Of a stretch of 64,000 nt of DNA, positions 55,101 through 61,358 are shown piece after piece. Numbering within the stretch: the first letter of the stretch is position 1; every line of letters begins with the position of its first letter. The DNA is taken from the NCBI RefSeq assembly GCF_005886805.2, contig NZ_CP045430.1, positions 434,001 to 498,000 of the forward strand, in the 5' to 3' direction. Below the pieces are notes generated by a model that saw nothing but the letters and a program-made list of their open reading frames with translations, did not search any database and had not been told where the DNA came from. The DNA is from Pseudoalteromonas rubra. Lineage in GTDB: Bacteria; Pseudomonadota; Gammaproteobacteria; Enterobacterales; Alteromonadaceae. The translations under genes and the position numbers were made by a program.

Positions 55101-56293
55101 AGACCTTCAGATGCCCCATCCTGATCATTGGTCAGTGTCACTGTTATGGTTGTTATGGTGTCACTGTCTGCATCCGTTGCCGAGGCGCTGCTGGCAATGT
55201 TAACCGCGCCACTGCCCTCAGAAAAGCTAGCGCTGCTATCGCTACTGCCACTGCCCGTGTCCAGATCAACAACAGGCGTTGTATTGGCTGTACTAAAATT
55301 AAAGGTGGTATCGTCACTTATCCCGGTATAGGCGTTGCTGGAGGTATCTGTTACAGCGCCTGAGTCAATACGGATAGCGTATGTCCGGTTGCCGGTTAAA
55401 TTACTGGCTGGATTCAGGTAGACCTTATCGCTGGAAATACTCACCCGGCCAGCTCCCGGCGTGGTGGTGGTGCCATCGCTTTCAGTGGCTACATTAAACA
55501 CCTCAAAATCGCTACTGTCGGTGACATTGCGAATGGTAATATTTCCGCTGCTCAGTGCAATGCTTTCATCAAAAGCAATGACAATATCATTGCTGACTGA
55601 AACATTCGTCGCGTTGTCAGTGGGCGTTGAACTTGCACTTAGAAAAATAGGTGGCGAAGAGTCTGACGCTGTTGCATCATCCACCGTGATATTTTGTATT
55701 GCGAAGCGCGTATCGTAAGCACTGGCCGGGTCTTCATCCGGGAATGTAATGATCAAGGTGTCAATGTCTTGCCAGAGCGCATTATTAAAATCACTACTGC
55801 GCGTAAAGCTAAAACTAGTCCCCACCCCTGGTCCTGCTGGCGGGGTTAAGTCAATCGTTACCGTCTGAGAACTGTCTTTAAAGCCGGTAAGTCGAACCCG
55901 ATGATCGGAATCAGTGGCGGTGGCTCGTACAAAGGTAATGCCATCAAAACTAAAATGTGTGCCTGAACTTTCCAGGAGTTTATAGCCCTTGTTTGTCGCG
56001 GAGGCCCCTGAATTACTGATAAAACCAGTCGCATAAAACGAGCTAAAAGCCACTGCAAAGCTCTCAGCTGTATAGCTATCTCCACTCTCACCGCCATCCA
56101 AAATAAAAGTAACCGAGCCAGCTGTATCCAGAGAAATATCCGGAACACCATTTGAGCCATCTCTCACGTCAACAGGCGTACCCGAACCGGAGGAATAATC
56201 CAGTGTCTTTTGGCCTGCCCAGATATTGCCGGAAAACAATGCTGCTGATATCCCAGCCGATGTGACGGCGGTGGCAACTTTACTTAATCTCAT
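37103..56293 (-). CDS. Giant tandem-repeat adhesin (6396 residues) with GlyGly-CTERM and C-terminal beta-barrel
   Basis: One uninterrupted frame, ATG 56293 with GGAG upstream. The signal peptide ends near SGNIWAGQ. Order: an N-terminal beta domain; a Big_5/SbsA-like domain (about 215-340); a cadherin-like part; about eight repeats of the [14 protein letters not shown] type (about 490-1130); an RTX-like [19 protein letters not shown]; Ig-like domains; seventeen 104-residue Ig-like repeats (about 1714-3481); many He_PIG and tandem-95/cadherin-like domains ([28 protein letters not shown]); a Calx-beta-like domain (about 5580-5680); TSP3-type [12 protein letters not shown]; a choice-of-anchor-U-like domain; and [20 protein letters not shown] (about 6176-6195). 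The last 180 residues form an outer-membrane barrel ending SMKF. A calcium-dependent surface adhesin is inferred. Confidence 0.9.
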   Translation of the reverse strand: MRLSKVATAVTSAGISAALFSGNIWAGQKTLDYSSGSGTPVDVRDGSNGVPDISLDTAGSVTFILDGGESGDSYTAESFAVAFSSFYATGFISNSGASATNKGYKLLESSGTHFSFDGITFVRATATDSDHRVRLTGFKDSSQTVTIDLTPPAGPGVGTSFSFTRSSDFNNALWQDIDTLIITFPDEDPASAYDTRFAIQNITVDDATASDSSPPIFLSASSTPTDNATNVSVSNDIVIAFDESIALSSGNITIRNVTDSSDFEVFNVATESDGTTTTPGAGRVSISSDKVYLNPASNLTGNRTYAIRIDSGAVTDTSSNAYTGISDDTTFNFSTANTTPVVDLDTGSGSSDSSASFSEGSGAVNIASSASATDADSDTITTITVTLTNDQDGASEGLNVTAAAQNALTGVSGASDITLQDTISITGATATPAEVTTFLQAITYNNTSSTPNETARTVTVVINDGSASSTSRTATVSVTDVTAASSTATGFNTSNGTNLSPAITFAGGDETLTIADASHVSGSTASGGTGTDILSVPTSTNLANLTSLSGFETLTPDSGASITLTESQHESFTTINGAGTNQFTLSSADGNAVITGDADIETYVLGAGFTFTLGGAAQNVTGSSSADTVATGSLTATGTLTGSGGTDVLQLGNGASISGATVSGFETLTVDANASVTMTEAQHDAFSTVTGTATESITISAATDGLTAASAIETYVLGAANSITLSSAGQNVTGSSGNDTIDIAALTATGTLNAAGGTDTLSMSSGASIAGATVSNFENLTLASGASVSMTASQAALFGGTITAAGTETINISGDGDFTTLANVENFSVGDSSTNSRTVTVAAAGTSVTASSSTDAVTFNVGTLSYTGTLTGDGTTADTVSLSSGANISGGTLANIVNLTLASGASVTMTPAQNASFSGTITAAGSETITISGDGNFTTLTGIETYSVNDDSTNSRTITVTNASATIDATASNDAITFDIAGSAFNGSLTGDATTGDTVSASDGADLSSGGFTNIGTLSLASGATISIDAANVANNFTTAITGAAGSETLKLMDGGTFNFANTSVSEIENLAIGTNNIFNITLTDNFDSNGNSVTISNTVGFALSNAITLNASALSGDTINMTATDFDGNDTITGGSGTDTIRPGGGTDSMTGNAGNDNFVGDASDLNGDTITDLSVGDIITINSVTGLTTSNVRFNGTSTLQVDTDATDFSAVEVAITLSNAPASSLDFTVADNGANTDITFISPNNVPTFSNLNGGQTFTENGSAVIIDSDVVVADTELDALDSGAGNYNNATLTIARNGGASSQDVFANNGLLGTLTESSTFTYNSTTVGTVTTNSSGTLVLTFNTSATSAIVDSVLQNITYQNNSEAPPSSVTLDYTFNDGTANSTGTNQATVTITAQNDDPTDISLDTTSINQSATGAGANIGTLSTTDPDTSDSHTYTIVSSGASANGTCSADTNNGSFQINGSNLETQAALSAGSYVVCLQTSDSTTTFQKAFTITVNDDVAPNAPSTPDLDAGSDTGSSDSDNNTNDTTPTFSGTAESGSTVRLYSDQEGGGTTVIGTGTATGGNWQITTSALTAGVTHAITAKATDASSNESSASSSLSVTIDTTAPSAPGTPDLDASSDTGTSNTDNVTNDTTATFTGSGPNGGAITLISSIDGTVGTGTATLGTWTITTSALSAGTHTMTARSTDTAGNTADGSGLSVTVDTSVSAVSITTPIEVDGIVNAAEDNDVLIAGTGAESGNSVTVSITDNNSTVSRTVTADGSGNWTLSGSELDVSSLNNGTLTVSATQTDTAGNTSTAATQTITLDNAAPSALTITTPIETDGVVNAAEDNDVLIAGSGAESGNSVTVTITDNNSSVSRTVTADSSGNWTLSGSELDVSGLNNGTLTVSATQADTAGNTSTAATQTITLDNAAPSALTITTPIETDGVVNAAEDNDVLIAGSGAESGNSVTVTITDNNSTVSRTVTADSSGNWTLSGSELDVSGLNNGTLTVSATQADTAGNTSTAATQTITLDNAAPSALTITTPIETDGLVNAAEDNDVLIAGSGAESGNSVTVTITDNNSSVSRTVTADSSGNWTLSGSELDVSGLNNGTLTVSATQADTAGNTSTAATQTITLDNAAPSALTITTPIETDGVVNAAEDNDVLIAGSGAESDNSVTVTITDNNSSVSRTVTADSSGNWTLSGSELDVSGLNNGTLTVSATQADTAGNTSTAATQTITLDNAAPSALTITTPIETDGIVNAAEDNDVLIAGSGAESGNSVTVTITDSNSTVSRTVTADSSGNWTLSGSELDVSGLNNGTLTVSATQADTAGNTSTAATQTITLDNAAPSALTITTPIETDGIVNAAEDNDVLIAGSGAESGNSVTVSITDNNSTVSRTVTADSSGNWTLSGSELDVSGLNNGTLTVSASQADTAGNTSTAATQTITLDNAAPSALTITTPIETDGIVNAAEDNDVLIAGSGAESGNSVTVTITDNNSSVSRTVTADSSGNWTLSGSELDVSGLNNGTLTVSATQADTAGNTSTAATQTITLDNAAPSALTITTPIETDGLVNAAEDNDVLIAGSGAESGNSVTVTITDNNSTVSRTVTADSSGNWTLSGSELDVSGLNNGTLTVSATQSDTAGNTSTAATQTITLDNAAPSALTITTPIETDGIVNAAEDNDVLIAGSGAESGNSVTVTITDNNSTVSRTVTADSSGNWTLSGSELDVSGLNNGTLTVSATQSDTAGNTSTAATQSITLDNAAPSAVTITTPIETDGIVNAAEDNDVLIAGSGAESGNSVTVTITDNNSSVSRTVTADSSGNWTLSGSELDVSGLNNGTLTVSATQTDTAGNTSTAATQSITLDNAAPSAVTITTPIETDGLVNVAEDNDVLIAGSGAESGNSVTVTITDNNSTVSRTVTADSSGNWTLSGSELDVSGLNNGTLTVSATQTDTAGNTSTAATQSITLDNAAPSAVTITTPIETDGIVNAAEDNDVLIAGSGAESGNSVTVTITDNNSTVSRTVTADSSGNWTLSGSELDVSGLNNGTLTVSATQTDTAGNSSTAATQSIILDNAAPSAVTITTPIETDGIVNAAEDNDVLIAGSGAESGNSVTVTITDNNSSVSRTVTADNSGNWTLSGSELDVSGLNNGTLTVSATQTDTAGNTSTAATQSITLDNAAPSAVTITTPIETDGLVNVAEDNDVLIAGSGAESGNSVTVTITDNNSTVSRTVTADSSGNWTLSGSELDVSGLNNGTLTVSATQTDTAGNTSTAATQMITLDNAAPSAVTITTPIETDGIVNAAEDNDVLIAGSGAESGNNVTVTITDNNSTVSRTVTADSSGNWTLSGSELDVSGLNNGTLTVSATQTDTAGNTSTAATQTITLDNAAPSALTITTPIETDGLVNAAEDNDVLIAGSGAESGNSITVTITDNNSTVSRTVTADSSGNWTLSGSELDVSGLNNGTLTVSATQTDTAGNTSTAATQSITLDNGTPSGQSVAIDQSLINRDNESALSFTLSGLEGSGTFTYQVSDGTNTVSSDSATTITASSQQVTGVNVSTLNEGTLTLTVIVSDEAGNAAEGVMASVTKKYNVAPVLSGTPASTINEDAAYSFTPTLTDSDDGDTHTFSIVNKPGWAEFDTATGALTGTPTDSDVGTHSNIQISVSDGTEQATLTAFSIEVNNTNDAPVGQDFTFTLDEEATLTVAAANGLLSTATDDDTDSGDTLTVSAVSQPQHGQLSLNADGSFSYQHNGSENHSDSFTFQVADSSNATSATQTVTLTINAVADAPTTVNDTATTNEDEAVTFNLLSNDSDPEGDMVASSAAIVTQPTKGSVSIENGVVTYTPNANANGQDTFTYTVKDAALNTSSEATATVTITAVNDRPTVQNFAVNIDEDNASDALAVRAGASDVEDGNPSGDIAVATQPTKGSVAIDQNAGTLVYTPSANETGTDSFTYTITDSEGSTSEPATVSVTIGAVNDKPIVAGDSVTTNEDVGVTLAILNNDSDVEDQGFNGANVTLEDQGNGAGSYAKADVSILADGSLQISPKQDENGTFSFTYTLTDSEGLISDAATVTVTLTPVNDAPVAVGNTAEVAEEGSFEVNVLGNDTDVDENDSFNLASVTVVQAPASGQTQVNAAGAIVYTPNANFSGEDTFTYTVADAAGAVSNEATVTMTVTPVNDAPVISGVPATEVNEDTSYSFTPTSSDVDGDTLTFSIQNAPQWATFDTSTGTLSGTPSNDDVGSYQGIVISVTDGTETVSLTSFDITVSNTNDAPTISGTPATSVNEDTAYSFTPNASDVDSGDTLTFSIANQPDWASFDTQTGTLSGTPANEHVGTTSDIVISVSDGSETVALTGFSVTVVNTNDAPVISGTPATSVNEDSGYSFVPSASDVDAGDTLTFSVANLPSWASFSTSTGAISGTPGNANVGVYQGIVVSVSDGTETVSLDAFAITVVNVNDAPVITGTPGTSVNEDSAYSFTPVASDMDGDSLTFSIANKPDWASFDTQTGTLSGTPENGDVGTSSDIVISVSDGSVSVSLSAFSLTVVNTNDAPEISGTPATSVNEDSVYSFTPSASDVDAGDVLTFSVSNKPNWASFNTATGTLSGTPTDSDVGTDTQIVITVSDGTTHQSLSAFDIEVVNTNDAPTAQDYSFGLDEGQLLTVTTMLGLLSNASDDDLDSGDSLSVSALSQPQHGVLTLNADGSFNYQHDGSESTSDSFTFQVTDAQNAASATHTVSLTINPVEDAPTAVDDSATTNEDTAVQIALLDNDSDPEGNMNAASAVVVTAPSKGAVSIVNGIATYTPADNENGQDSFTYTVADTALNTSEQATVVVTITPVNDAPVAANLTISTDEDTPSAALAVRAAATDVEDGIPTGTVTLTSTPSLGVVSLDQDAGTLVYTPNNNEVGEETFTYTITDSDGLVSASANITVNIGAINDRPVVGDDTVTTDEDVTVVLDILANDSDVEDQGFNGANVTLEDQGNGAGSYAKADVTILADGTLEIAPKQDETGSFSFTYTLTDSEGLASLPATVTVTLTPVNDAPVAVDNSVELQEEGAFEVNVLGNDFDVDEGDSFDLSSVTVVSVPQNGQTTVTAQGTIIYTANTNFFGNDSFTYTVRDQAGAVSNEATVSLSVTPINDAPVVEGQALSLNEDDTLLVTLSGTDPDADTLTYSIVSGVSSGALQQQSETTWLYTPNADFNGSDSFSFMANDGALDSNTATVTLTVSSVNDAPVISGTPDTSVVHNTLYSFTPQASDADGDALTFAITNQPVWAQFDTATGTLSGTPSRDNEGVYSNIVISVTDGTAQTALSAFEIDVQFVNNQPIANNMDIVVNEDGTTSFVADTSDEDGDTVTVSIERQPVSGQLVLQGNTFTYTPFGNFNGLDSFSYIANDGSLNSAAGEVKITINSVNDLPLAVNDSFVFEPQANNTYILDVLANDTDVDAGDVLSIVGAKASVGSVSIADGALSYQAQADTQGLIVIDYLIEDSQKARSKATAQLQINSAPANTLPVITVPTDITTNATGLFTKVSLGTATAVDGNGNTIAVSLVDGTTLFAPGTHFVYWQATDSQGLQSIATQNVFVNPLISLEKDTTVAEEQSHTVNVFLNGPAPSYPVTIPYTVSGSANAADHDLVDGQVVIESGTSAQISFNVFGDGVIEGNENIVITLADSLNRGAKSSSTVTIVEENVAPTVSTSVTQAGETRSLLTINDELVTVTATARDANPQDNVTLDWNAVDSALTDLSAEENTFVFSTSGLTEGIYRLTVTATDDAQPSLSSVSDIYLEVVAELQALTQVDTDGDLIPDDEEGYADSDGDGIPDFQDAITDCNVMQEQAAESAQYLVEGEPGVCLRKGATVAQNSTGGVQLLESELPGDGDAINIGGLFDFIATGLPQAGDTYTIVIPQRRPIPANAVYRKLKNDEWVDFVVSGGNAILSATGEPGYCPPPGSNEWTDGLTEGDWCVQLQIVDGGPNDDDGMANRSVVDPGGIAVPRTNNTLPVAVADEVTIASGQQITIDVLENDTDADGNALTITGATVDFGTVSIVDNKLVYTPPATFVGVATIEYSISDGQGGTSNSQAIVNLTVNSAPTAVLDVASTDDRTTLVIDVLANDTDADGDELFLISAVATHGKATINIDGTLTYEPKVGYSGEDVIVYQVRDSKGAVSKGIVKVTISGYQTVSVENKSSGGLGGLLVIMMSALILRRRRNSKLPAYTLLTTSCLLADPVLAEQWRVEAMVGKAEADYQAPTSVGGLTVGTVDDSSESWSAGAYYELMPKWEVGIRYIDLGQGRLALTGQSLTPDTAHELVARATPVLPEGFALQTGFELLRHERFSAALFLGAFDWEYQVDSTRNSKHLLQYEKEGTSAYGGITLGYDVLENTAINVSYSYYNISENAVNEISAGVSMKF
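37710..37778 (-). other. GlyGly-CTERM-like sorting segment inside the giant protein
   Basis: [20 protein letters not shown] with two further Arg has the Gly-Gly, hydrophobic helix and basic cluster of GlyGly-CTERM signals processed by rhombosortase. These normally end a protein. Here 200 more residues follow, starting with a signal-peptide-like [19 protein letters not shown]. Confidence 0.6.
45850..51153 (-). repeat. Seventeen tandem 312-bp repeats
   Basis: Each unit encodes 104 residues beginning about [18 protein letters not shown] and ending [15 protein letters not shown]. Seventeen units x 312 = 5304 bases, matching the span exactly. Units differ at few sites, for example T/S in NNSTVSR or NNSSVSR and A/T/S in the SATQxDTAG part. 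Units 11-13 and 14-16 form a near-identical 936-base duplication. Confidence 0.92.
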
Positions 56294-56430
56294 CTTACTA
56301 CTCCGTTAATTTACCTGGTCCAGTGACAATTTATTGTTTTAAAATTTACTTTAGTTTCAACGCAATTTGATGACTATCAAACGCAAAAGCGGGCCGGCAC
56401 TACATATGCTCAGCCCACATCCAACACTGA

Positions 56431-57045
56431 TTAGTTACGAGGAGGGAATACCCCATCTGTTGCAATCAGCCAGTTAACCGGTAATACCGGGTTCAATATA
56501 TTTAAAGGTGCAGAGCCGCCCGTGTTAGTAACAGTGACTGTACCGCCTGCTGAGCCACCACCAGATACGGTTAACCCTTCAATAGTCGTAAGGTTCGCTG
56601 ACTCAAAACCCGCTTTGAAAAAGCCCTCGCTATTATTTGCTGCTATGTAAGAGCTGCTATCCGGCGTCTTAGTATTTGCCGAATTAGTAGCGACCTGTAG
56701 CGTGCCACTTACCGGATCTGAGCCACCAAGCGGCGTGAAAACTGCCGTGTGCGAGTGCGCAGGCATATGTGCAATTTGAATACCTACCAACTCAGTACCT
56801 AGCCTTTCACCCTGACGATAATCCATACCGCCGGGTCGCACACCTTGACCGACCGGGCTGCGACCGCGCAGATCTGGTAACGCAAATGTCGTACGCGCGT
56901 CCCCACCATAAATAGTCCCGAGTAAGGCAAACAACGCCTGATTTTGTGAAATTGCCATGGTCTGGCCTAAACACATTGCCCAGTTTCTGATTGTAAAAGC
57001 ACCGCCGAAGGTACCCATTGAGCCAATATACGGGTCAGTAGACAT
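56431..57045 (-). CDS. Tail-collar domain protein (MdpB-like)
   Basis: The 204-residue protein begins MSTDPYIGSMGTFGGAFTIR, then NWAMCLGQTMAISQNQALFA, LLGTIYGGDARTTFALPDLR and GRSPVGQG. This is the phage tail collar / microcystin-dependent-protein (MdpB) signature. Next comes GIQIAHMPAHSHTAVF and a Gly/Thr-rich C-terminus. AGAGAGGA precedes the ATG. Such proteins occur both in tail fibres and as stand-alone bacterial genes of unclear function. No other tail genes are present, so a prophage is not indicated. It lies 137 bases upstream of the giant adhesin. Confidence 0.88.
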   Translation of the reverse strand: MSTDPYIGSMGTFGGAFTIRNWAMCLGQTMAISQNQALFALLGTIYGGDARTTFALPDLRGRSPVGQGVRPGGMDYRQGERLGTELVGIQIAHMPAHSHTAVFTPLGGSDPVSGTLQVATNSANTKTPDSSSYIAANNSEGFFKAGFESANLTTIEGLTVSGGGSAGGTVTVTNTGGSAPLNILNPVLPVNWLIATDGVFPPRN

Positions 57046-57166
57046 ATGAATTCCTCTCTAATTCGTAAACATACCCTTTAACGATAAACGCTCAGTACCA
57101 CTAAAATACACTCAGTGATTTATCGACTTGTTGCGACAAGTTCGCATCAACTACTTCTATTATTGC

Positions 57167-57183
57167 TTTGCCTAGGAGGCAAA
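57167..57183 (-). terminator. Small hairpin between the 157-residue gene and the collar gene
   Basis: TTTGCCT and AGGCAAA pair around a three-base loop. It lies 31 bases beyond the stop of the gene at 57214. There is no clear T run after the stem on the minus strand, so termination is weak or uncertain. Confidence 0.35.
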
Positions 57184-57213
57184 AATGTAACAAAAAGCTA
57201 TCACTGCTCAGGA

Positions 57214-57687
57214 TCAATCAGGGTTTCCTTCCGGTAAGTGTGGTGTAAAAACAGGTGGGATAAAAAATTCAGGCAATTGCACCCTGCGCGCCTCACCGCT
57301 CAAGACTTTGTCTAGGCAGACTGTACCGATATCGTTAATGCTCACGTTTAGTTCAGCCGGATCATCACTGTTTGAGAAACGCCAGTATAATTCCGTAGTT
57401 TTATAACGTAAGAGTGCCATTAATGGATACTCATCAAATTCGCTGGGACTGTCGCAAAACCGTTCGTGACAGTCTTCAAGCTTCTGGTTTCCCAAAAACT
57501 GGACTAATAAGCTGCCCATACCCGGCACTTCCAAAATACTGCTCTCGCCCTGTGCGACAACCATCTCGCCAGTGCCTTCGGCTTTCGCAATACGCTGCCC
57601 TTCACCGCTAGGTAAAGCACCTCCGTTATATGGAAACAGCGTAAGATCATAACCATATCGGTTGGTCAGATTGATCTTTATATTCAT
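57214..57687 (-). CDS. Hypothetical protein, 157 residues
   Basis: No family is recognised. It starts MNIKINLTNRYGYDLTLFPY and includes EMVVAQGESSILEVPGMGSL, then KLEDCHERFCDSPSEFDEYP and LYWRFSNSDDPAELNVSIND. It ends in a Pro-rich tail (FFIPPVFTPHLPEGNPD). There is no signal peptide. The opening strand pattern resembles single-domain beta-sandwich proteins of the aegerolysin type only loosely, so no name is given. It sits between the collar protein and the formyltransferase in one orientation. Confidence 0.65.
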   Translation of the reverse strand: MNIKINLTNRYGYDLTLFPYNGGALPSGEGQRIAKAEGTGEMVVAQGESSILEVPGMGSLLVQFLGNQKLEDCHERFCDSPSEFDEYPLMALLRYKTTELYWRFSNSDDPAELNVSINDIGTVCLDKVLSGEARRVQLPEFFIPPVFTPHLPEGNPD

Positions 57688-57859
57688 ATCTATCTCGCTT
57701 CTGAGTTAAAGTTCAGAGCATAGTTAGAAATGCAGGATAATAAGTACATCGGCTGGGCCACTCACAAGTCCTTCTCAACTAAGCTACCATTGTAAAATTT
57801 AGTACAAAGGTATCGGTTTGCAATTGATATACCTCAATCAAAACACTTAATTTTGAACG

Positions 57860-58831
57860 CTACATTCTGCCCTCAGATGAGGCAGCCACTTCTAAACCAG
57901 GTTCCAGTCCAAACAGCACCGCAAACCGGTAGCCATCAAAAATACCTTGCTCGGTTAAAATCGTATCCAGGCGAATAGCACCATCAACCGTTTTAACTAA
58001 TAACCCTTTGATTCTGTCGAGCTCCAGAATCGTACCCGGCTTAATGCCTGCCAGCTTACATTCCATAGTGCTGGCCTGCATAAGCTGCAACATACCTTCA
58101 CGAAATTTGAAACGGGCGCCACCCAGTTCAGCATTGGCTGCACGCGCCAGATTGACAATCTCAGTGCTCGTATGATGTCGCCAGTCAATCAATAAATCTT
58201 CCACCTGAACATGCGCTGCATAGCGAGGCTCAAACTGCTCGCCATCCATTTCAATGTATTCACTTTGCGCTTGCCAGTTCAAAGTACCAGCGGCCTGCTG
58301 CTGAGCAAATTGCTCGAGCAAAGCAGGAACTGCCTGGGCTATTTTCTGGTGAAAGCACTGTGAAGTATCAAAAGGGTGCACCGGTAAATCAATGTGCGTA
58401 GCAATGTCGCCAGTATCGAGCTGCTCGGCTACTTTATGTAGCGTTAACCTGACAGTATCTGCACCTGTTTTAAGCTGCCAGAACACGGGCATTGGGCCAC
58501 GATAATCAGGCAATGCACTAGGGTGAATATTCAGGACATCACCGGCAAAAAAGTCTATCAGCTTGGCACGAAGCTTATGTTTAAACAAATAGGCTATGCC
58601 ACTGTTTGCACCCAGTCTATCGAGATCGGCAATCAAGGCGTCGTCCGACTCTGTTTTGTATTGCAGCATGGGAATTTGATGATGGTGCAAAAAGCGCTGT
58701 AACTGAACGAGGTCCGGATTGGGTTCAGCTTCAATCAACACCACACAACTCAGTTGGCCTCTTTGCAATAGATACTGCACGGCGGTCAGGCATAAGCAAC
58801 TGCTGCTGAACAAAGCATATTTCACTTCCAT
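57860..58831 (-). CDS. Formyltransferase family protein (Fmt/ArnA-like)
   Basis: The 323-residue protein resembles methionyl-tRNA formyltransferase and sugar-N-formyltransferases. It has an N-terminal Rossmann-like part, then DVLNIHPSALPDYRGPMPVF (the N-x-H-P-S-x-L-P-x-Y-R-G catalytic loop) and LHKVAEQLDTGDIATHIDLP with the catalytic Asp. The C-terminal part has EDLLIDWRHHTSTEIVNLAR and a Fmt-like beta domain. The start at 58831 has GGGAG six bases upstream; the ATG at 58837 is too close to it. Only ten bases separate it from the methyltransferase stop, so they form an operon. It is not a housekeeping Fmt by context; the acceptor is unknown. Confidence 0.85.
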   Translation of the reverse strand: MEVKYALFSSSCLCLTAVQYLLQRGQLSCVVLIEAEPNPDLVQLQRFLHHHQIPMLQYKTESDDALIADLDRLGANSGIAYLFKHKLRAKLIDFFAGDVLNIHPSALPDYRGPMPVFWQLKTGADTVRLTLHKVAEQLDTGDIATHIDLPVHPFDTSQCFHQKIAQAVPALLEQFAQQQAAGTLNWQAQSEYIEMDGEQFEPRYAAHVQVEDLLIDWRHHTSTEIVNLARAANAELGGARFKFREGMLQLMQASTMECKLAGIKPGTILELDRIKGLLVKTVDGAIRLDTILTEQGIFDGYRFAVLFGLEPGLEVAASSEGRM

Positions 58832-58841
58832 GGTCATCTCC

Positions 58842-60080
58842 CTATGCTTTTACCGGGACAAACCCGGGCATGCCACTAAGCTGATAGTAAAATTGCACTG
58901 TATCACCGCTATTAGCGACAAAATGCGTGTGTTCAAGCTCTCTGGGCCGGGCATCAATATAGAAGTTCATGTCGGGTTTAGGGTGCGTAATACCTGAGTC
59001 GTATTGATCCAGCCCTTCTTCACCAAACGTGTTGATTTGGGCATAAACCGCCAAAATACGGGTCGACATATCCTCAACGCCAGTTGGTATTGTGATTGTA
59101 TTCGCTGCAACAACCCGAATGTCATCATCAAGCTCTATCTCTGTCATCTCTAATAGCGCAGACTTATCAATACGCATCAGCTCGCCCAGTTCAACGCGTT
59201 CGTTTAACGCGCTGTCACGCAAGTGATCGGAGTGGCAGTATTCGGCGTCTTTCCATTGCTGATTGTATTCTGTTTCGCCATGGATCATCATGCCTTTAAT
59301 CGATACAGAGCGCGGGATCATCCAGCCATCAAGCGTCAGAAATTTAACTAAGTGCCTTGCAATGGCCAGCTGCCCTTCTCGGGTAAAACCATGTTGCATG
59401 GCCTCCAGCACCAGCAGGTCAACGGCCTGCTCTGGCTCATATACCGTGGCGTCTTCTTCGATAATATCTGCGACAAACTCACCTAGTTGTAAGTCATCAA
59501 TCAGCTGTTTTAGCGTGACGATGGCACCTGGATGAGTATCTACGAATAGCACCTTAATTTGCTCGTGGTTAAACTCGTTCTGGTTTTTGTAGTAGCTGAG
59601 TAAAGGCAGTATCAAAGGCGCAAATGGGCCGCAGGCAGGATACAAAATAGTTACAGAATCTTTATGAGACAGCATGCCCCGAATTGCCTTATCAATGCCT
59701 TTTGCATAACCCTGAATGCGGTAAATGTCTTTAATTGTGTGGCGGCTATTGTAAGGGGACATGATCAGTCCCGTCGGTGCAATATACTGACGAGTCAATA
59801 ATTCTTCACTGAGCTCTGCCATGGACATTGACTGCAAAGCGTGCTCGTACATCGCCTCAAAAGCTGCTGTAAGTTGCGCGTGAGTCGTTTGCGTGGTGCT
59901 GAATATTAGCGCCATCGCATCTACAAAGCTCTGAGTAAGCGCCTGTTGTCTTTGTGCGGTGGTGAGCTTGGCCTTAAGCAGGGATTCAAGTTGATTTCGG
60001 ACGGTATGTTTTAAGAGTTGGTCTATTTTTGGATCGGCATAATCTGTCACTGACACATTACGCATCTGATGTTTTTCCAT
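58842..60080 (-). CDS. SAM-dependent methyltransferase, PRMT-like
   Basis: About 412 residues from ATG 60080; an ATG at 60065 is also possible. A helical N-terminus (about 1-120) precedes GLIMSPYNSRHTIKDIYRIQ and a Rossmann-like core. The core has SVTILYPACGPFAPLILPLL (motif I, GxGxF replaced by ACGPFA), KVLFVDTHPGAIVTLKQLID, FVADIIEEDATVY and DLLVLEAMQHGFTREGQLAI. The last segment resembles the double-E loop of protein arginine methyltransferases. A beta-rich C-terminus follows. The acceptor is unknown. Co-transcription with the formyltransferase suggests sequential or alternative modification of a common substrate. Confidence 0.7.
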   Translation of the reverse strand: MEKHQMRNVSVTDYADPKIDQLLKHTVRNQLESLLKAKLTTAQRQQALTQSFVDAMALIFSTTQTTHAQLTAAFEAMYEHALQSMSMAELSEELLTRQYIAPTGLIMSPYNSRHTIKDIYRIQGYAKGIDKAIRGMLSHKDSVTILYPACGPFAPLILPLLSYYKNQNEFNHEQIKVLFVDTHPGAIVTLKQLIDDLQLGEFVADIIEEDATVYEPEQAVDLLVLEAMQHGFTREGQLAIARHLVKFLTLDGWMIPRSVSIKGMMIHGETEYNQQWKDAEYCHSDHLRDSALNERVELGELMRIDKSALLEMTEIELDDDIRVVAANTITIPTGVEDMSTRILAVYAQINTFGEEGLDQYDSGITHPKPDMNFYIDARPRELEHTHFVANSGDTVQFYYQLSGMPGFVPVKA

Positions 60081-60176
60081 CGGGCGCTACCTAAGTATGA
60101 TATTTCCGTGATTACAAGGCGTTACCTGTCATATTTTGATGCCATACGTAACGCCTGTCAGCGTTCACTGTTCAGT

Positions 60177-60905
60177 CTAGTTGAGTGCTGACAATTTGCG
60201 AGTATCAATATTAAAAACCCACTTTCTGTCGTTCAGTTTGCCCCCTGACACGAGGATATGCTGGGTACCATCCAGTGATCTGTAAAGCGGCTTTTTACCC
60301 AACCGAGAACGGCCGTATGAGTACAAAAATGCGCCATTATTGCTGAATACTTTGATGCTGGCCGTACCCATTTCAAGAATATGAACGTGGCCATGGGTAT
60401 CCAGTGTAATTTTTTTAGGCCCGTTTAACTGGGCGTCCAGTTCTGTACCAAACTCACTGATCTCTGTGAGTTTATCACCATAGAAGTTTGCCACAGTGAC
60501 AGAGTGTTGCCCTCTTTCTATGAGATACAGCAACTGCTGATTTGGCTCAATGGCAAAATCGTTAAGACTGCTAAATCCTTGCGGTAACTTAATTGTTCCG
60601 CTGGAGTTCCCGGACAAATCGAATACGTTTATCTCACTGCTCGTTTCAAAATATACGAAGATGTTTGCGTTGTAGCGTCTCGCCACAGCGGGTTTTAAGG
60701 TGATTTGCACGGCATCACCGTTTGGAGATTCTATAGCGACTTTCGGCGCTTCAATCGCCAGCGTGTCGAGCTGTTCACTACTTAAACGTTGTGTATCCTG
60801 CTCTGAAAATGTAAATGAAGTGCTATTAGCAGCAAGTGCTGTGACTGGCAAAACGCCACTCGCACATAAGTATGAGCTTGTTTTTAGAAAAGTACGACGT
60901 TCCAT
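60177..60905 (-). CDS. Tat-exported beta-propeller (NHL-like) protein
   Basis: The 242-residue product has a twin-arginine signal (MERRTFLKTSSYLCASGVLP, RR-x-F-L-K, then ALAANS), so it is exported folded. The mature part has six-bladed-propeller-like repeats: NVFDLSGNSSGTIKLPQGF, SLNDFAIEPNQQLLYLIERG, QHSVTVANFYGDKLTEISEF and KVFSNNGAFLYSYGRSRLG. NHL-type propellers bind proteins or glycans or act as lyases, and no catalytic set is evident. It is the first gene of the minus-strand series and about 97 bases upstream of the methyltransferase. The start codon lacks a strong Shine-Dalgarno. Confidence 0.72.
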   Translation of the reverse strand: MERRTFLKTSSYLCASGVLPVTALAANSTSFTFSEQDTQRLSSEQLDTLAIEAPKVAIESPNGDAVQITLKPAVARRYNANIFVYFETSSEINVFDLSGNSSGTIKLPQGFSSLNDFAIEPNQQLLYLIERGQHSVTVANFYGDKLTEISEFGTELDAQLNGPKKITLDTHGHVHILEMGTASIKVFSNNGAFLYSYGRSRLGKKPLYRSLDGTQHILVSGGKLNDRKWVFNIDTRKLSALN

Positions 60906-61358
60906 CTTTATACACCATTAGCGACCGAAAAGCTGATTTATTATTACAAACTACTGAATAATTAGATATTACACTATATTACACCACAAACAACCTATAC
61001 CAATTAAGTACGACTTTATCCCAAAAATGTAGTAATTTAGCACTTTTTAACCGTAGTTTATCCCAATACTAAGCCAGAAGCATTTGACCCTCTATTGATA
61101 ATCGGTAAAGATTAAAAGCCAACAGGTTTAGCATGCTTCAGACTAGTCAGTAACTATTGAAATTATTGAAATTTACTCATGCTATGAGGTGAGTTTTCAG
61201 TAATCCTTACGATCTTCATCTTAGTGAAACCTGTCTGATGTCAAATAAACGATACTATGGGCAAGGATGTTGAAAAAACATTGTAATAATCGTAATTCTT
61301 AACAATAATTTAGAGCTTAAGTTCGAGCCCTGTTAACAAATTAGATAAAAATAAGACT
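60906..61358. other. Divergent intergenic region, 453 bp
   Basis: It separates the Tat-propeller gene (minus) from the kinase/cyclase gene (plus). It is AT-rich and no gene was seen. ATACCAATTAAG at 60997-61008 repeats the motif at 27233. TTTATCCCAA occurs twice, at 61015-61024 and 61057-61066, 42 bases apart, possibly a regulator site. Confidence 0.45.

Noticed and set aside
56431..57045. Prophage or tailocin suggested by the tail-collar protein
   Set aside because: No other tail, capsid, lysis or integrase gene is present. MdpB-like genes are common as single bacterial genes.
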